Positions 46,195-57,787 of a stretch of 64,000 bases of DNA are shown here, in pieces. Under the pieces are notes generated by a model, which was not told where the DNA came from, searched no databases, and worked only from the letters and a program-made list of their open reading frames with translations. Both the position numbers and the translations under genes were made by a program. Source of the stretch: Lolium rigidum (lineage: Eukaryota; Streptophyta; Magnoliopsida; Poales; Poaceae); NCBI RefSeq assembly GCF_022539505.1, contig NC_061510.1, positions 37,163,047 to 37,227,046 on the forward strand, given 5' to 3'. How positions within the stretch are numbered: the stretch's first letter is position 1; the number at the start of each line of letters is the position of its first letter.

Positions 46195-47771
46195 ATGGGG
46201 GCGGGGAAGGACGCTCCACCTCCGGCCACCGACGGGGCCGCCGCGCCGGCGCCGCCGCAGCCGGTCGTGCTCCGGATGGTCTTGCATTGCGACGGCTGCG
46301 CCAAGAAGGTCAAGAAGTCCATCCACCGCATGCCTGGTACGCGCGCACCCGCATCCCTCCAACACGCTCTGTTTCGTTTTCGATTTGGTGTCTGATGATG
46401 AATTCGCTTCTTCTGCTCTGCAGGCGTGGTGTCCGTGGTGGCGGACGCGGCGGCGAACACGGTCGTGGTGGCGGGGACGGCGGACGCGGCCGCGCTCAAG
46501 GCGCGGATCGAGTCCAGGACCAAGAAGCCCGTCGAGATCGTCTCCGCCGGCGCCGCCCCAAGCAAGCCCCCTCCTCCCGCCGCCGACCCCAAGAAGCACC
46601 CCGACAAGGGCGCCGGGGCCGACAGCAAGGGGGATAAGGCCGGCGCCGAGTCGCCGCCCAGAGAGGAGAAGAAGCAACCGCAACCGCCCGAGGAGAAGAA
46701 ACCCGTCCAGGTCGGTACACAAGCGGCAAATCCTGCCCCCACGCAACGCTCTCTTCCTCCCTCTGCTCTGCCCCCAACCACTCCCACCGACCATCATCTC
46801 CAACTAACAATGTTCTCTCCGCTCTGGTTTTGATTCTTCGCCAGGACGCGACGGCGCTGCTCAGGATCCGCCTCCACTGCGACAGCTGCGCCGACCGCAT
46901 CAGGCGACGCATCTACAAAATCAAAGGTGCCGTTTTGTTCGCACCATCAATTCCCCATCCAATTCCTGCTCTGACGCTCTGCTGTTAATTTTGTGTTTTA
47001 ATTCGAAATTGACGGGTGTTTTTAATGTCTCCAGGGGTTAAGGATGTGATCCTCGAGGGCAATGCCAAGGACGAGGTGAAGGTCGTGGGCACCATGGACG
47101 TGCCCGCCATGGTGGCCTACCTCAACGACAAGCTCAACCGCACCGTCGAGGCCGTCGCACCCGGCTCTAAACCCGGCGGCGACGATGCCAAGGACAAGGG
47201 CGGCGACGGCGACGGACACATCAAGAAAGACAAGGCGGCGGGAGACGACGCGCACAAGGCGGACAAGGGGAAGGGCATCGAGGTGGCCGGCCCGTCCGTG
47301 GCGTCGGCCGCGGCGTCGCTGGCGCCCGCGCCGATGGGCGCCAGCACGCACCACGTCTCGCCGTACGGCTACGGCAACGTCGCCTACCCGCCGCCGCAGC
47401 AGGGGCCTCCGCCAGGGTACTACGGTGGTGGCAATGCTGACGGCGCGGGGTACGCCACGCCGTACTACCAGCAGCCAAGAGCCGACGGCGCGGGGTACGC
47501 CACCCCCTACTACGAGCAGCCAAGAGGCGACGCCGGCGGCTACTACCAGCAGCAACCGAGAGGCGACGCCGGCGGCTACTACCAGCACCAACCGAGAGGC
47601 GACAGCTACTACCACCAGCCCCCCAGCGCCGACGGCGGCAGCTACTACCAGCACCCCGGCGGCTACGACCAGCACCCCAATCCGCCGCCGTACCAGCCGT
47701 ACCCGTTCGACACGGCGCCGCCCCCGCAGATGTTCAGCGACGAGAACCCCAACTCCTGCTCCGTCATGTGA
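46195..47771 (+). CDS. Heavy-metal-associated isoprenylated plant protein with two HMA domains (HIPP)
   Basis: Four exons (46195-46336, 46424-46710, 46845-46926, 47035-47771) join in frame to 415 residues. Residues 24-89 form the first HMA domain, with the metal-binding pair in LHCDGC (Cys32, Cys35). A Lys/Pro/Glu-rich linker follows. Residues 147-212 form the second HMA domain, with LHCDSC (Cys155, Cys158). The long tail is Pro/Gly/Tyr-rich with tandem units such as DGAGYATPYYQQPR and DAGGYYQQQPRG. The last four residues, CSVM, are a CaaX box that favours farnesylation and membrane attachment. HIPPs bind heavy-metal ions or act as metallochaperone-like scaffolds in metal homeostasis and stress responses. 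Introns interrupt each HMA domain at the same place (after the MPG and KIK glycine codon), a sign of domain duplication. No defect is seen. Confidence 0.93.
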
Positions 47772-49714
47772 CTCCGTCGGCTGCCCCTCGCATCGGAAGG
47801 AATTCACCTCACCGGGAAGAAGGAAGAAGATGAAATCTCTGACGTAGTTAACCGAGGAGTAGCACCTAGCTTAATTTAGCCTTTACTCGGATCGGCAGCG
47901 CCATCAAATTCATTCATTGACGCGCGGGCCCGATCAAATTTTGCTCATCCCATTTCTGTTGCCTGTCCCCTGACGATGATCGAGCCTTGTTCTTTCCACG
48001 ATCTTCATTTTCTTAATTCGATTCAATTCAAATTACCAGATGAGATGAACCGGCCGCCAAGTGTGTGCGCGAGTGCTCGCCGGCCCGTTCGTCGCGAACT
48101 GGGCGTTGAATCGTGGACTGGTTTTACTGCTCCGCATATAATCTTGTCTTAGTCGCCGTCGCTTTTAGTCTCTTTTTCTTACGTTTGATCCCGTCATTTC
48201 TAGTCTGATCAGAGAGATGTGATCGAGACGCACACTATTGATTGACCAATGGTGTTGGTGACGGACGGGCAACAAGATCTCCGGACGTGGAGCAATTTAA
48301 ATTTTGGAATCCGGCCGACGGCCGTGGCGGCACCGCCGATACCGTCGTGGCGGCAAATTCGATCTTGCATTCTTGCTCTCCCCATCCTTGCTGCGTCCGT
48401 CCGACGCGGCGCCTAGCAGGATCGATAGCAACGCCGCTCCAGCCCGCAGATATTCTCCACTTCGAATTCATATTTGTCGACCACTACTTGATGCTATTTG
48501 TTCCCGCAAATTCCACCCATTTATATATCATAGTATCGCACTCAAAGTAATAGATAGACGGAGTTCGATAAAGCTTGTTATGGTAGAATTTGTTGTACTG
48601 TAGTAGGTAGATGAGAAGTTATCGTGTTAAACCCTAGACGACGAGCGCACCAGAGATGTAACCATCATCAGTGATGACACTCGTTGATCATCAATCAAGG
48701 TTCAAAGACCTCTCTCCTCCACAATAGGAGTAGTTGAGAGTCAAACTCTTTAAACCAGGCCGACTTGAGGCCATCCTCGCCGCACGATGACTAGGAAAGG
48801 CTAAGGCGAGGCACCGGAGCTTGCACTGTAGTACATGCTAGGTGTAGTAGCAGTAGGGTTTGTTCCTTCATTAGGGAGTATGGTGTCCTGCTAGTATCTG
48901 CTGTCATGCCGATGGGGTGCGTGCTATCGATGCGGTCGAGCAACGAACGATGGATGGCTAGTGGTGGAGATCTTGGTGGCGGCAACGTGGTGCTTGTTGT
49001 GGCAGGTTGGACCTTCCATGGCGCATCACCCCAATGAGCCCGACCCAGATTTGGGGGACTTGTTGTTGTGCGGGTGCGATGGAAGTTGCGGTTCTTCATA
49101 TCTTCGTCAACCATCGAGGAGATGGTGGAGAGGCGATCTGCATTGATCGACATGGCTGGGACCTTTGGCTGCTGCAACTTGCAGAGTTTACCAGTTGCAG
49201 CAAAGATGCGTTGTTGTAATCCGTGGTCAATGGGACAACTCCGTGCTTGGCCGACTAGCCAAATAGGAGTCCCTTCAGCCACTCGTCATGGCACTCACCT
49301 TCGGTCCACCCCCAAGTGGTTCCTTCCCCGACGATGTCATCTTCATCGGTGGAGAGGCACCTGGTTGCGCTTTCCAACCTATCTTGTTCAGGGTCCTTTT
49401 GTAAAACCAACAGATTGGTTATATTTTTTATTTTCTTGTAAGGTTGTTTTTGTAAAATGTAAACCAGCTGGGTAGGCAGCTCTAGAACCTCCATGTTCTT
49501 TTGAATAATTGTTATGTTTATCTCTGTGACGGTTGTTGTTTTGATATATTCTGTGTGCCATAGATAACTATTAAGCCGAATTGCGGCTGCAACCTGCTAG
49601 GCTCAACTATTTTTGTATTAGTAGAAAATTTTATTAGTTATGGCATTCACATTGATTTATTGAGTTTGTCAAGGCTGGTTAATAGGCAGTCCCTATCTCA
49701 TATGCACAACCTTT
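47772..49714. other. HIPP 3' flank and intergenic DNA, no gene seen
   Basis: The first few hundred bases are probably 3' untranslated sequence. A minus-strand frame at 48791-49282 (163 residues, Thr/Pro/Leu-rich) is open but shows no domain and an odd composition, so I do not call it a gene. No repeat with clear borders was found. Confidence 0.55.
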
Positions 49715-51270
49715 TTGACATTTTCGGGGCGACAGAATGAGCCGGCGAATCCAAAAGACAGATTCATCTTCATCTAGTACGGTAATTAATTTCCTACGTT
49801 ATCTTGCTGGGAAATCTTGGGCTGGTTTGGAGACCAATTCCAATTTCCAAGCAATCGCCGGTTAGGTGCCCACTAACGCCAATTCTGCATCTATCTTTCT
49901 CCTACAATCTCTACCCAGGACTAGCTGGAGTGGACTGTCAAAGTGTCAAAACCTGTGCATCGGGCTGGTATTGACCAATGGGACGACCGGATTGAGTGGA
50001 AGACGTTATCCGGAAGGGAGAAATGGTTCGAATATTTTACACGCACACACGTCCTTTTCGCACACATTTTGCAGGTTTGCCAAACCACCTACCGATCTGT
50101 ACGTGCCATTGCAGCTTGCTGCAACTACAAGTCAGACGCAGGTATGCCCATGTTTGAAGATTGCGGAAATTGTCCCGGCATGAAGAATACTCGCCAGCGT
50201 ACATGCATTTGTAAAAAGAAAAAGCAAAAATACAGAGGGTACATAGACTTTGAACACGTAGGCCGCGCTTTGTACCTCTCACGGTGATAGGTAGACCATG
50301 GTAATAGGAAGACGAGAAAGATATTTTTTTTTTCATATGCTGCTACCAAACAAATTTATCCAAAAATATCAGCATGTTCAGATCGGCATTTTGTCCGGAG
50401 CAAGGTCCGTCTAGGTGGAAACTAAGACTACCCATAGTGGGAGTATCATAGGTAATATCATGCATTTCATGCATGCAAAATGCTGATGTGGTAGTGCAAT
50501 TAAGGATGAGAGAGAGGGTACTAGTATCATGGGTAGATACTGTATCATAGCACATACTACTAGAAAAATTAATGTCAAGTAAATCTTGTACACATATTTG
50601 CATTGAGATTCTACAAAACAATTAATATATGAAAATTATGATACTAGTATATGATACCATGCATCGTGGAGATAGTAACATGTAGTAGTATCATACGCAT
50701 GATACTTCTATATGATATTATGCATTGTGACTAGTCTAAGGAAAATTTCCTTATTTCTTGTGCCAGGCTGCATGAGCCTCTTACATGATACGGTGAATGC
50801 AGCCATACCGAAACACATAACCCAATTTTCTTCAAAAATACACCACATCCACTCCGAGCTAAGAAACAAGCTTAAAACGCCATATTTTTCGTCGTTTCTA
50901 CCCTTTTGAGCCAAACATGATCCTACTGTTTTTATGCACGTTTAGTACGTAAGCAACCAGCTCATTGTCCTCTGTCCCCCGAAAGTGGCAACAGTTTATA
51001 ATCGAGCAGGATACCAAACCATCCTATCCACTTCCAAGTGCGATGCTCTTTCTTTAATCTTCAAAAATCATCATCGCTAACGACACCCCTGAATCATTGA
51101 GACGGTGCCAGATGGAGTGGAGAGAAACACGTACGCATGTGTGGAACAGAACCTGTTATGTTTTGTTGTCCCCACCCATGTCATGTGTTTGAGTTTGGCT
51201 AGGAATATCCTCCACGCAAGATCCGTGTCAGCAAAATGGACAGGGGAACTGAAAATATTAAGGCTTCTCC
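49715..51270. repeat. Segmental duplication, copy A
   Basis: It matches 52300-53490 in order. Shared words include GAAATCTTGGGCTGGTTT, CAATGGGACGACCG, GACGTTATCCGGAA, CACATTTTGCAGGTTTG, GTACGTAAGCAAC and GCTAGGAATAT-CTCCACG-like sequence. The copies are diverged with many small gaps. A Tourist-like MITE (50426-50736) sits only in this copy. It includes an open frame, 49943-50287, with scattered cysteines (see the findings). Confidence 0.8.
50426..50736. mobile_element. Tourist-like MITE, 311 bp (family 1)
   Basis: Its termini GACTACCCATAG and CTATTGTGACTAGTC-type inverse repeats (left GACTA, right TAGTC) are flanked by TAA at 50423-50425 and 50737-50739. Its interior (GATACTGTATCATAGCAC, TGCATTGAGATTCTACAAA) matches the element at 55702-56011. 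The TAA duplication is typical of PIF/Harbinger-type MITEs. Confidence 0.85.
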
Positions 51271-52299
51271 ATAGTTAATGATGAAAGGAATGGAAATAAA
51301 GGCTGTCTTATTTATTACCCTCTAATTTAATAAATAGACAGGTGAGTACATGTTGTTTTTCCTCTTTTTTTCTTGTGCTTACTAAGTTATGAACTTTCTT
51401 AATTTTGGCGAATTGACGCTCAGATTTTATAATTTCTAATGGAGTGAGTACATCTTTTAAGAAACAATTCATTAAAAAGTCTCTTATAAAAAGTCACAAC
51501 TACCATTGTTCCGGTTTATAGATCTTATGTGTACCCCTAGGTTATAATTTAACTAACATAATAAATGTTATACATTACAAAATATAGATCGTCAAAAATA
51601 GATGTTTTACTTTCTAATAATACAATTTTGTATAGTATAATTTATATCATGTTAGTTAAATTGACGAAAAGGTAGATAGCTGCATGCCGCTTATTCTCTC
51701 CCCGGTGTTGGTATGCGCGAGCGGGAATGAAAGTTACCTCCCACCCATCCTACCTCCGTTTTGCATATGAACTAAAAACTAGGCCACCTACTGCACATCA
51801 TTTTGGCACAAACTTAACTATTTTTTGCGTACGGTACATTTTGTGGATATGATAGATCCTGTTTTCCGCCTCATATTCATATGTATCATACACATTGGTT
51901 AAAATGTGAGAGTTTTATAGGTTTTCCCTTTTGAGTATCTCTTAGAAAACCTCTAAGTACGACAGAGTCATTGATTTGAAGAAGGATTTTAATAGTCGTT
52001 ATTGCATCTACATTGATCTTATTGGGTCTTGTCCGAGCATATACAATTTTCGATAAGACTGGTTCTTTTTATCAGTTTCACGTCACTTAGATAAAACGAA
52101 AAAAGATAGGATACAATGGATCATTGAAGGTATGTCTAGTCATTATGGATTGTTATCAAGAAAACATGCGAGTAAAAGGAAACATCTCACACAACGACAA
52201 GAATGTCTAGAGGATTATCCCTCAGAGAAGAGAAGAAATATCTTTTTTGTTTGTTTCTCTCTTCCAAATCAGCCGCCGCTAGCTATTACTTATTCTTAT
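51271..52299. other. Spacer between the duplicated segments
   Basis: AT-rich, with no supportable gene. The stretch around 51500-51665 has TTAACTAACAT-like and GTTAGTTAAATTGACGA sequences that could be an old MITE interior, but no paired termini or target duplication are visible. Confidence 0.5.
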
Positions 52300-53490
52300 C
52301 TTTTGTAACATTTTTGTCGGCACGATGGGATGCACTGGTGAATCCAAAGGATACACTCTTTTAGTCTAATAAGATTTACTTTGTTACTCTATCTTCTGAG
52401 AAAATCTTGGGCTGGTTTCGAGACCATTTCCGAGCAATGGCAGGTTAGGTACGCGATTAACACCAATGCTGCTGTTTTTTCTGCTAATCCACACGGGTCT
52501 AGGGTGGACAGGCAAAACCAATGGGACGACCGAATTCAGTGGACGACGTTATCCGGAACGGAAAATAGTTTGAATATCAAGTACGCCCATTTCACACACA
52601 TTTTGCAGGTTTGGTCATGCCACCTACCGAATCTACATCCGTACCATTGCAACAACTGCAAGTCAGTCACCACACAAGTATTAGTATGCCGGTGTTTGAA
52701 GCATAGCTACTGTCCAGAAATAAAGAACTGGGGTACACATACATGCACTTGTTGTAAAGTAACACATGCATAGACTTTGACTACTAAGATTACAACAGAT
52801 CTCTAGAGTCCGGATTTTTGATTGCGAGTCTTTGATCTCCTTGGTACTCTTGTTGCTAAGCTAGGTCCCTTATAAATGCCATTGAACTTCTCGTACGTAA
52901 GCAACGAGGTCAACGTGTTTTACCCCTGAAAACGGCAACATTTTATAGTCCAGGAGAAACCTAAACCATCCAATCCATTTCTAAGAGCAATTCCAATAGT
53001 GTAGTCAGCTGTTGCCTATAAGCCAAGTGTCATGTCATTTATAGCCAAGTTAGAGCCAACATATACAATAGTGAGCTATAAAAATGTAGTATTTTATCAA
53101 TGTATGGCCCACCCTTCACTCTCACGAAAGTCGCTTAGGAAGCACGTCTTCAGAAATTTGCTTATCGTATAAGAGCCCACTCTCCTTCTCTCTCCTCCTC
53201 TCTCTCTTCCAACTAAGCAATAATATACTATTTTAATTCTTATAGCCAGCTGATTAGGACTTATTGTACTTGCTCTAAGGGGCGTGCTTTTCTTTAATCC
53301 TCCTCCTCGCTAACGATGATTGTGAATCATTGACGGTGCCGAATAGAGGAAAGAAACACGCACGGATCGTTGGAACAGACTGGGGCATATGTCTCCACGC
53401 CTGGGTTTGACCAGGAATATTCTCCACGGCCGCCACGCAAGCAGCGTGTCAGCGAAAATGGACTTCGAAGCTCAGAAACAATATTCAGTT
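52300..53490. repeat. Segmental duplication, copy B
   Basis: Counterpart of 49715-51270, interrupted by a different MITE at 52985-53275. The frame at 52381-52773 ends in a Cys-rich segment (HCNNCKSVTTQVLVCRC and CTCCK) directly after a splice-acceptor-like TTTTGCAG, in the same place as the Cys-bearing frame of copy A. No known family is assigned. Confidence 0.8.
52985..53275. mobile_element. Tourist-like MITE, 291 bp (family 2)
   Basis: The element runs from GAGCAATTCCAATAG to TTGTACTTGCTC, flanked by TAA at 52982-52984 and 53276-53278. It is the inverted relative of 55299-55582, sharing GAGCAAGTACAATA and GGAATTGCTC ends and the interior words TATAGCCA and GCCAGCTGA. Confidence 0.88.
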
Positions 53491-54303
53491 CAGCAGCATC
53501 TGAATCTGACCAGGATCCATGTGCTGCTGCAGGACAGAGTCCTTCTCTTCTGGAAGTACCATGTACTACGAGCAACGGCAGGCCGTCGGCGTGCTAATTT
53601 TGCCCTTGTTTAATTAAGCCGGCGTCCTAAGTAAGTCCCAACAAAAAAAAAAATCGGTGTCTAAAAAGTATCCGTTGGACGAACTACGATTTGACTGTAT
53701 CTGAACTCCAGTTTCTGCGTATGAAATGCCGGCGCATTGGATAATCACGACGGCGACGTACGGCATCATCGATCGATTATTTATACGAAGCGAATATCGA
53801 ATTGCTAGCGTGTTTTGGGTCCATAATCTATTGCTGAGCATCGTGGCATGTCGTGAGGATACAGCAGGAGCCGTCCTATCGGTTCGACCGTCGTGTGTTC
53901 CCCAGCCTCTTCGACGAGACGCGCGAATGTCACGATACTGTGACTATCAGCGTCGGATCTTTCTTTTTAAATCTCAGCTGACGTACCTCGAGCTGGCACG
54001 CGTGCTATTATTTGAATCAAATCAAGGTACTGTAGTAGGTAGCAACCGACCGGCCGATCTTATTTTCATATCGCGGACTCATGATAAGATCGAATCCGTC
54101 GACCACATTGCTCACATGGAACTGCAAAAGCAAAACAAAAATGGATTGCGTCTTCAGGACCTGAATACCGGACCCATGTAAACTTCCCAGCTAAATGGAA
54201 AGCCAATCATTTCTTTACGGTGCTCTTTTAACCTTTGTTACTCCACTTTAAGTCTCTTCTTACTCTTTTCATTTTTTTTTGTAGTATCATTTTTTGCAAA
54301 CAG
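53491..54303. other. Intergenic DNA, no gene seen
   Basis: An open plus-strand frame at 53726-54181 (151 residues) has no recognisable domain and no clear codon bias. Nothing else is supportable. Confidence 0.5.
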
Positions 54304-54608
54304 AGCTTGGCTGTGGTGGTTAGGTCCCTTGTGGTGGAACCAGTCCACCCAGGTTCAAGTTCTAGACTTGGCATGGGTGTTTGCATTTACCTGGATTTAT
54401 TCCAGAATTTAACCGGCGCTATGCTTTCATTGGTAGGTGACGTGCCCGTCAACAGCGAGGTGCCAGTGGTGACTTCGTCAACCTCAAGATATGCCAGCTC
54501 AGTTTCTCGGAGGTGCTCATAGGGGTAGGGTGGGCGTGCGTGCGTTCATAGGGGTGTTTGTACGTGCGTGTTCTTGAGCGTCTGCGTTGTACTGTGCTCT
54601 CAAAAAAA
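54304..54608 (+). mobile_element. Au-type SINE
   Basis: It starts GAGCTTGGCTGTGGTGGTTA, with a tRNA-like box A (TGGTGGTTAGG) and box B (GGTTCAAGTTC at 54352). The Au body follows: GGATTTATTCCAG, AACCGGCG, GTGACTTCGTCAACCTCAAG, TCTCGGAGGTGCTCATAGGG and GTGCGTGCGTTCATAGGGGT. It ends in an A-run near 54608. Au SINEs are tRNA-derived retroelements common in grasses. Confidence 0.9.
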
Positions 54609-55298
54609 ACTTTATAACCCTTTAATTTTGAACTTTACTTTTTTTTCTTGGCAAACAGTTTTTAAACGAGTACACAGGAACGGGGCGATCAAAGACAAAA
54701 GGAAGCAAACAAGGCAGTTTCAGTGGGCCTCTCTTTGCTCATGGGCGCCCTTTAATCACATGTTTGGGCCTCTTTAAAACCCTACCTTTGCACACACCCC
54801 ATTGTCATCTTTCTGCTACCCATTTCCTCATGTCTGCGTGTTTCAAAATTTCCTCCCATGGTTACGTTATCTGCCACTGCCAGCGTGCCGCCTCTGCTAG
54901 GAAGTAGGAACTGGTGATTCATTACTTTTGGTTAAAGTATCTCAACTGACACTAGGTGAGACCTGGTGTCTGGTAGTAACTTGCAAGGCGGTAAATTAGT
55001 TACCTGCAAGCACCAACAAGAGCAGCTTCCTTGTTGGTTGTCATGTCCAGTTCAGTCTCATACTGGCATTTGATAGTTCAGTACGATTGCATTATTGCCT
55101 AGGTTTGTGCAGCTGCTAACTTTGCGGAGTCTCCAACAGTTCCTCGTCTCTTTATCCTCCTTTTTATACCATGATGAAAGTACAAAGGCAAGTCCTTTGA
55201 GGAAAGATAAAGTGTGCCGTAACGGACCGCATTGACATTTCACATCCCAACTACAAATTTCAGGTCAACTTTGCAAAAGAACCCACTCCGACGCTTTA
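54609..55298. other. Intergenic DNA, no gene seen
   Basis: Only short frames; no repeat borders identified. Confidence 0.5.
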
Positions 55299-55582
55299 GA
55301 GCAAGTACAATAGAGTCCAGTCAGCTGACTATAAGACATTAAATAATATATTTTAGATAAGTTGGAGGAGAGAGAAGAGGAGAGAGAAGAGAGGTGAGCT
55401 ACTATGCAATAGCCAGCTCTTGCACGTGCTCCTAGGCAACTTGTGAGAGTGAAATATGAGCCATATATTAGTAAAGTACTACATTCTTATAGCCAACTAT
55501 TGTACATGTTAGTTATATGATGACTACAAATGATATGACATCTTGTTATAGCCAACAGTTGGCTATACTACTGGAATTGCTC
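55299..55582. mobile_element. Tourist-like MITE, 284 bp (family 2)
   Basis: The element runs from GAGCAAGTACAATAG to GGAATTGCTC, flanked by TTA at 55296-55298 and 55583-55585. It is related to 52985-53275 in the opposite orientation. Confidence 0.9.
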
Positions 55583-55698
55583 TTAGCCACATGCACGCAT
55601 GGCTGCACACTTTGTTGCTAGGTCCATCATTCCACGAGGATAACCACCAAGAGATACAATCATACACACGAGTCCATGCATGATGCATCCGTTTTCTA
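55583..55698. other. Short spacer between two MITEs
   Basis: No gene is seen; the spacer is about 115 bp long. Confidence 0.5.
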
Positions 55699-55701
55699 TT
55701 A

Positions 55702-56011
55702 GGCTAGCCATAGGCTAGTATCATAAGGAGTATCATGCATGCCACCTTTGAAAAAATCTGATGTGACGCTATAATTAATGAGGAGAGATATGCTAGTGGT
55801 ATCATAATATGATACTGTATCATAGCACGTGAAACTAGAAAATTTAATGTCAGATACATCCTATACACACAATTGCATTGAGATTCTACAAATAATTAAA
55901 TATCATGAGATTATGATACTGCTAGATGATACTAACCACTATAGCGGTAGTATCATAGACTTGTATCATATGGATGATACCACTATATGATACTTTGCAC
56001 TATGACCAGCC
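55702..56011. mobile_element. Tourist-like MITE, 310 bp (family 1)
   Basis: Its ends GGCTAGCCATAG and CTATGACCAGCC form a TIR, flanked by TTA at 55699-55701 and 56012-56014. The interior matches 50426-50736 (TATCATAGCAC, TTGCATTGAGATTCTACAAA). Confidence 0.9.
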
Positions 56012-56014
56012 TTA

Positions 56015-56985
56015 CTCTACTTCGATCTCCATCGGTTTCTTCTACAGCTACAAGCCTACAAGGCAACCAAGTTTCGTCCAGTTTGTACGAAATTCTGCAG
56101 AGCCCAACTTGATAGTAGTTCAAATAAGAAATAAGACGGAATCACAGTCGTGTAGGAAATTCCACTATTTGTTGTCCTTGAACTCTAGTGGTTTCATCGT
56201 AAAACTGCTGTTTAGTTTAAAACAAGCCCTCCCCAAGCTCTTGAAAAAGACTTGCATCATGCGTGACCAGAGAAATGCGTTGACATGGACAAAGATAACC
56301 ACGCTGCAAAAAGAAAATAGAAAATCGTGACAAGCCCGAAACAAGGAAAAAAATGAGCCCTCGACCCAGCCGACCTCTCTAGCACCATGTTGGCCACAAA
56401 GCCCTAGTAGCGGTGTCCCCACCCCCTAGCATTCGCATGCAACCTCATGGTCCCACCTCTTAGCCTTAATTAGCACCATGTCATCCATATGCCATTAGCA
56501 ATAGCCCACCGTGTTGTCTTCTTGAAGTCGTGCCTTCAACTTGAAGGAAGGAGCATGGAGGCATTAATCGGTGATGAATTCATCCGACAAGAGCGACGAA
56601 GTGTCGCCAATGAGCATGGTCGGTACGATGATTTTAACATCACACTGACGAGTGGGGAAGCGAAATGCGCTAGGGTCGCGAGCGAGTAGGACGACGAACG
56701 AGCCAATCAAGTTTGAGGATCAACATGGACTAGCCAGACGTCCACATAGTGGAACAACACGAGCTCTGGGGAGTTTGACGAGAGTAGTGTGGAGTTGCTT
56801 GGCTAGAAGAGGCAAGTATAGATTTGGACGGTTCGATCTAATACATAATTTTTTTCGTGTCACTTGTTGTCCACCCAAGCATGATGTGATATGAACTTTT
56901 CCAAGAGTTTAAAGTTTCTTTGGACCAAATCAAAGTTTATACTGAAAGGTGAGCTTGCTAGATAGTCCACGATGAAAAATGGCCT
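56015..56985. other. Intergenic DNA, no gene seen
   Basis: Several frames of 60-120 residues are open on both strands without domains or bias. Nothing is supportable. Confidence 0.5.
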
Positions 56986-56986
56986 T

Positions 56987-57400
56987 AATTTTTTTAGGAG
57001 GAAGGGAGAGTTTTCATTCATCAACCAAGTTCACAGGGATACAGGTAATGTCAGTCGTCCTAGAAGCCAGATAGGACGGCAGTTACTACAGCATTTACAA
57101 GAGAATGAGCATCCGCAGCAGACTCTCTATACTCATGGCTAAAAGAAGCCACCTGAAACAAAGAACTCCGGTAGTCCGGTACTCTATTTCCTTCAACAAG
57201 AGAACATATCGACAGGGCACCTTGTTCTTCAGATTGTGTATCACTTTATCACCTGTAAACAGTCGGAAACGACACTGGTTTCAGTCAGCTGAAGATCAAG
57301 TGCAAGCGAGTGTGCTTCATTGCGAGCTAAAGACATGTCGAGCTCCATCTCAAATGCCAGGCCCAACCTGTGCATGGCCTCCTTAGCGAACAGCGGTAGG
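56987..57400 (-). pseudogene. 3' end of a LINE (RNase H-like C-terminus), decayed
   Basis: Read on the minus strand, the frame EAMHRLGLAFEMELDMSLAR leads to NEAHSLALDLQLTETSVVSD, with Glu and Asp as expected in the RVT_3-type RNase H of plant LINEs. Two stops and a frame change follow, then LSICSLVEGNRVPDYRSSLF, and finally ADAHSLVNAV-type sequence before a stop. A poly-A remnant (TTTTTTT on the plus strand at 56989-56995) closes the 3' end, the usual shape of a 5'-truncated LINE insertion. No flanking duplication was identified. Confidence 0.7.
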
Positions 57401-57627
57401 CCTTTTTTTTAGATGGGCCACTCCTCGGTAACACGGCCGCTTCCTGTTCAGCTTTTGTTTCCAGAGCACAATGGAAGGCCCACCCCAGTGGTCCAGTCTG
57501 GGAGCTTATTATTCTCTCCAAATGAAAATAGTTTTCCTATATAACTTTTGAAGTTTAATAAGAGTCTGAGAACCAATGTGTGGTTGGATGGCCTTCCCTA
57601 AAAAAAGGGTGTGGTTGGATGATTTGG

Positions 57628-57786
57628 GAGGCAGTGGCACTAAGTCACCCAGACGACTAGAGTTTAAACCCCAGGTTTAACAGTTTAGTGTTTCGTAAAG
57701 ATGAAATATTCTTCAGTGCGAGACGACGTTCCGGTCAATAACGAGGCGATGCACCTGTGGTCTGACTTTGTCAATCTCGCAGACCA
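57628..57786 (+). mobile_element. Decayed Au SINE fragment
   Basis: AGTGCGAGACGACGTTCCGG, then AACGAGGCGA and TCTGACTTTGTCAATCTCGC follow the order of the Au SINE middle part at 54420-54490, but much diverged. The tRNA-like head is unclear (CACTAAGTCACCCAGACG near 57638). Confidence 0.5.
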
Positions 57787-57787
57787 A

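Noticed and set aside
46045..46807. Long minus-strand and other-frame ORFs over the HIPP gene
   Set aside because: They are shadows of the GC-rich HIPP exons; the spliced plus-strand gene explains the region with domains and splice sites.
48791..49282. Minus-strand frame of 163 residues downstream of HIPP
   Set aside because: There is no domain, signal or homologue that I recognise, and no splice or promoter context.
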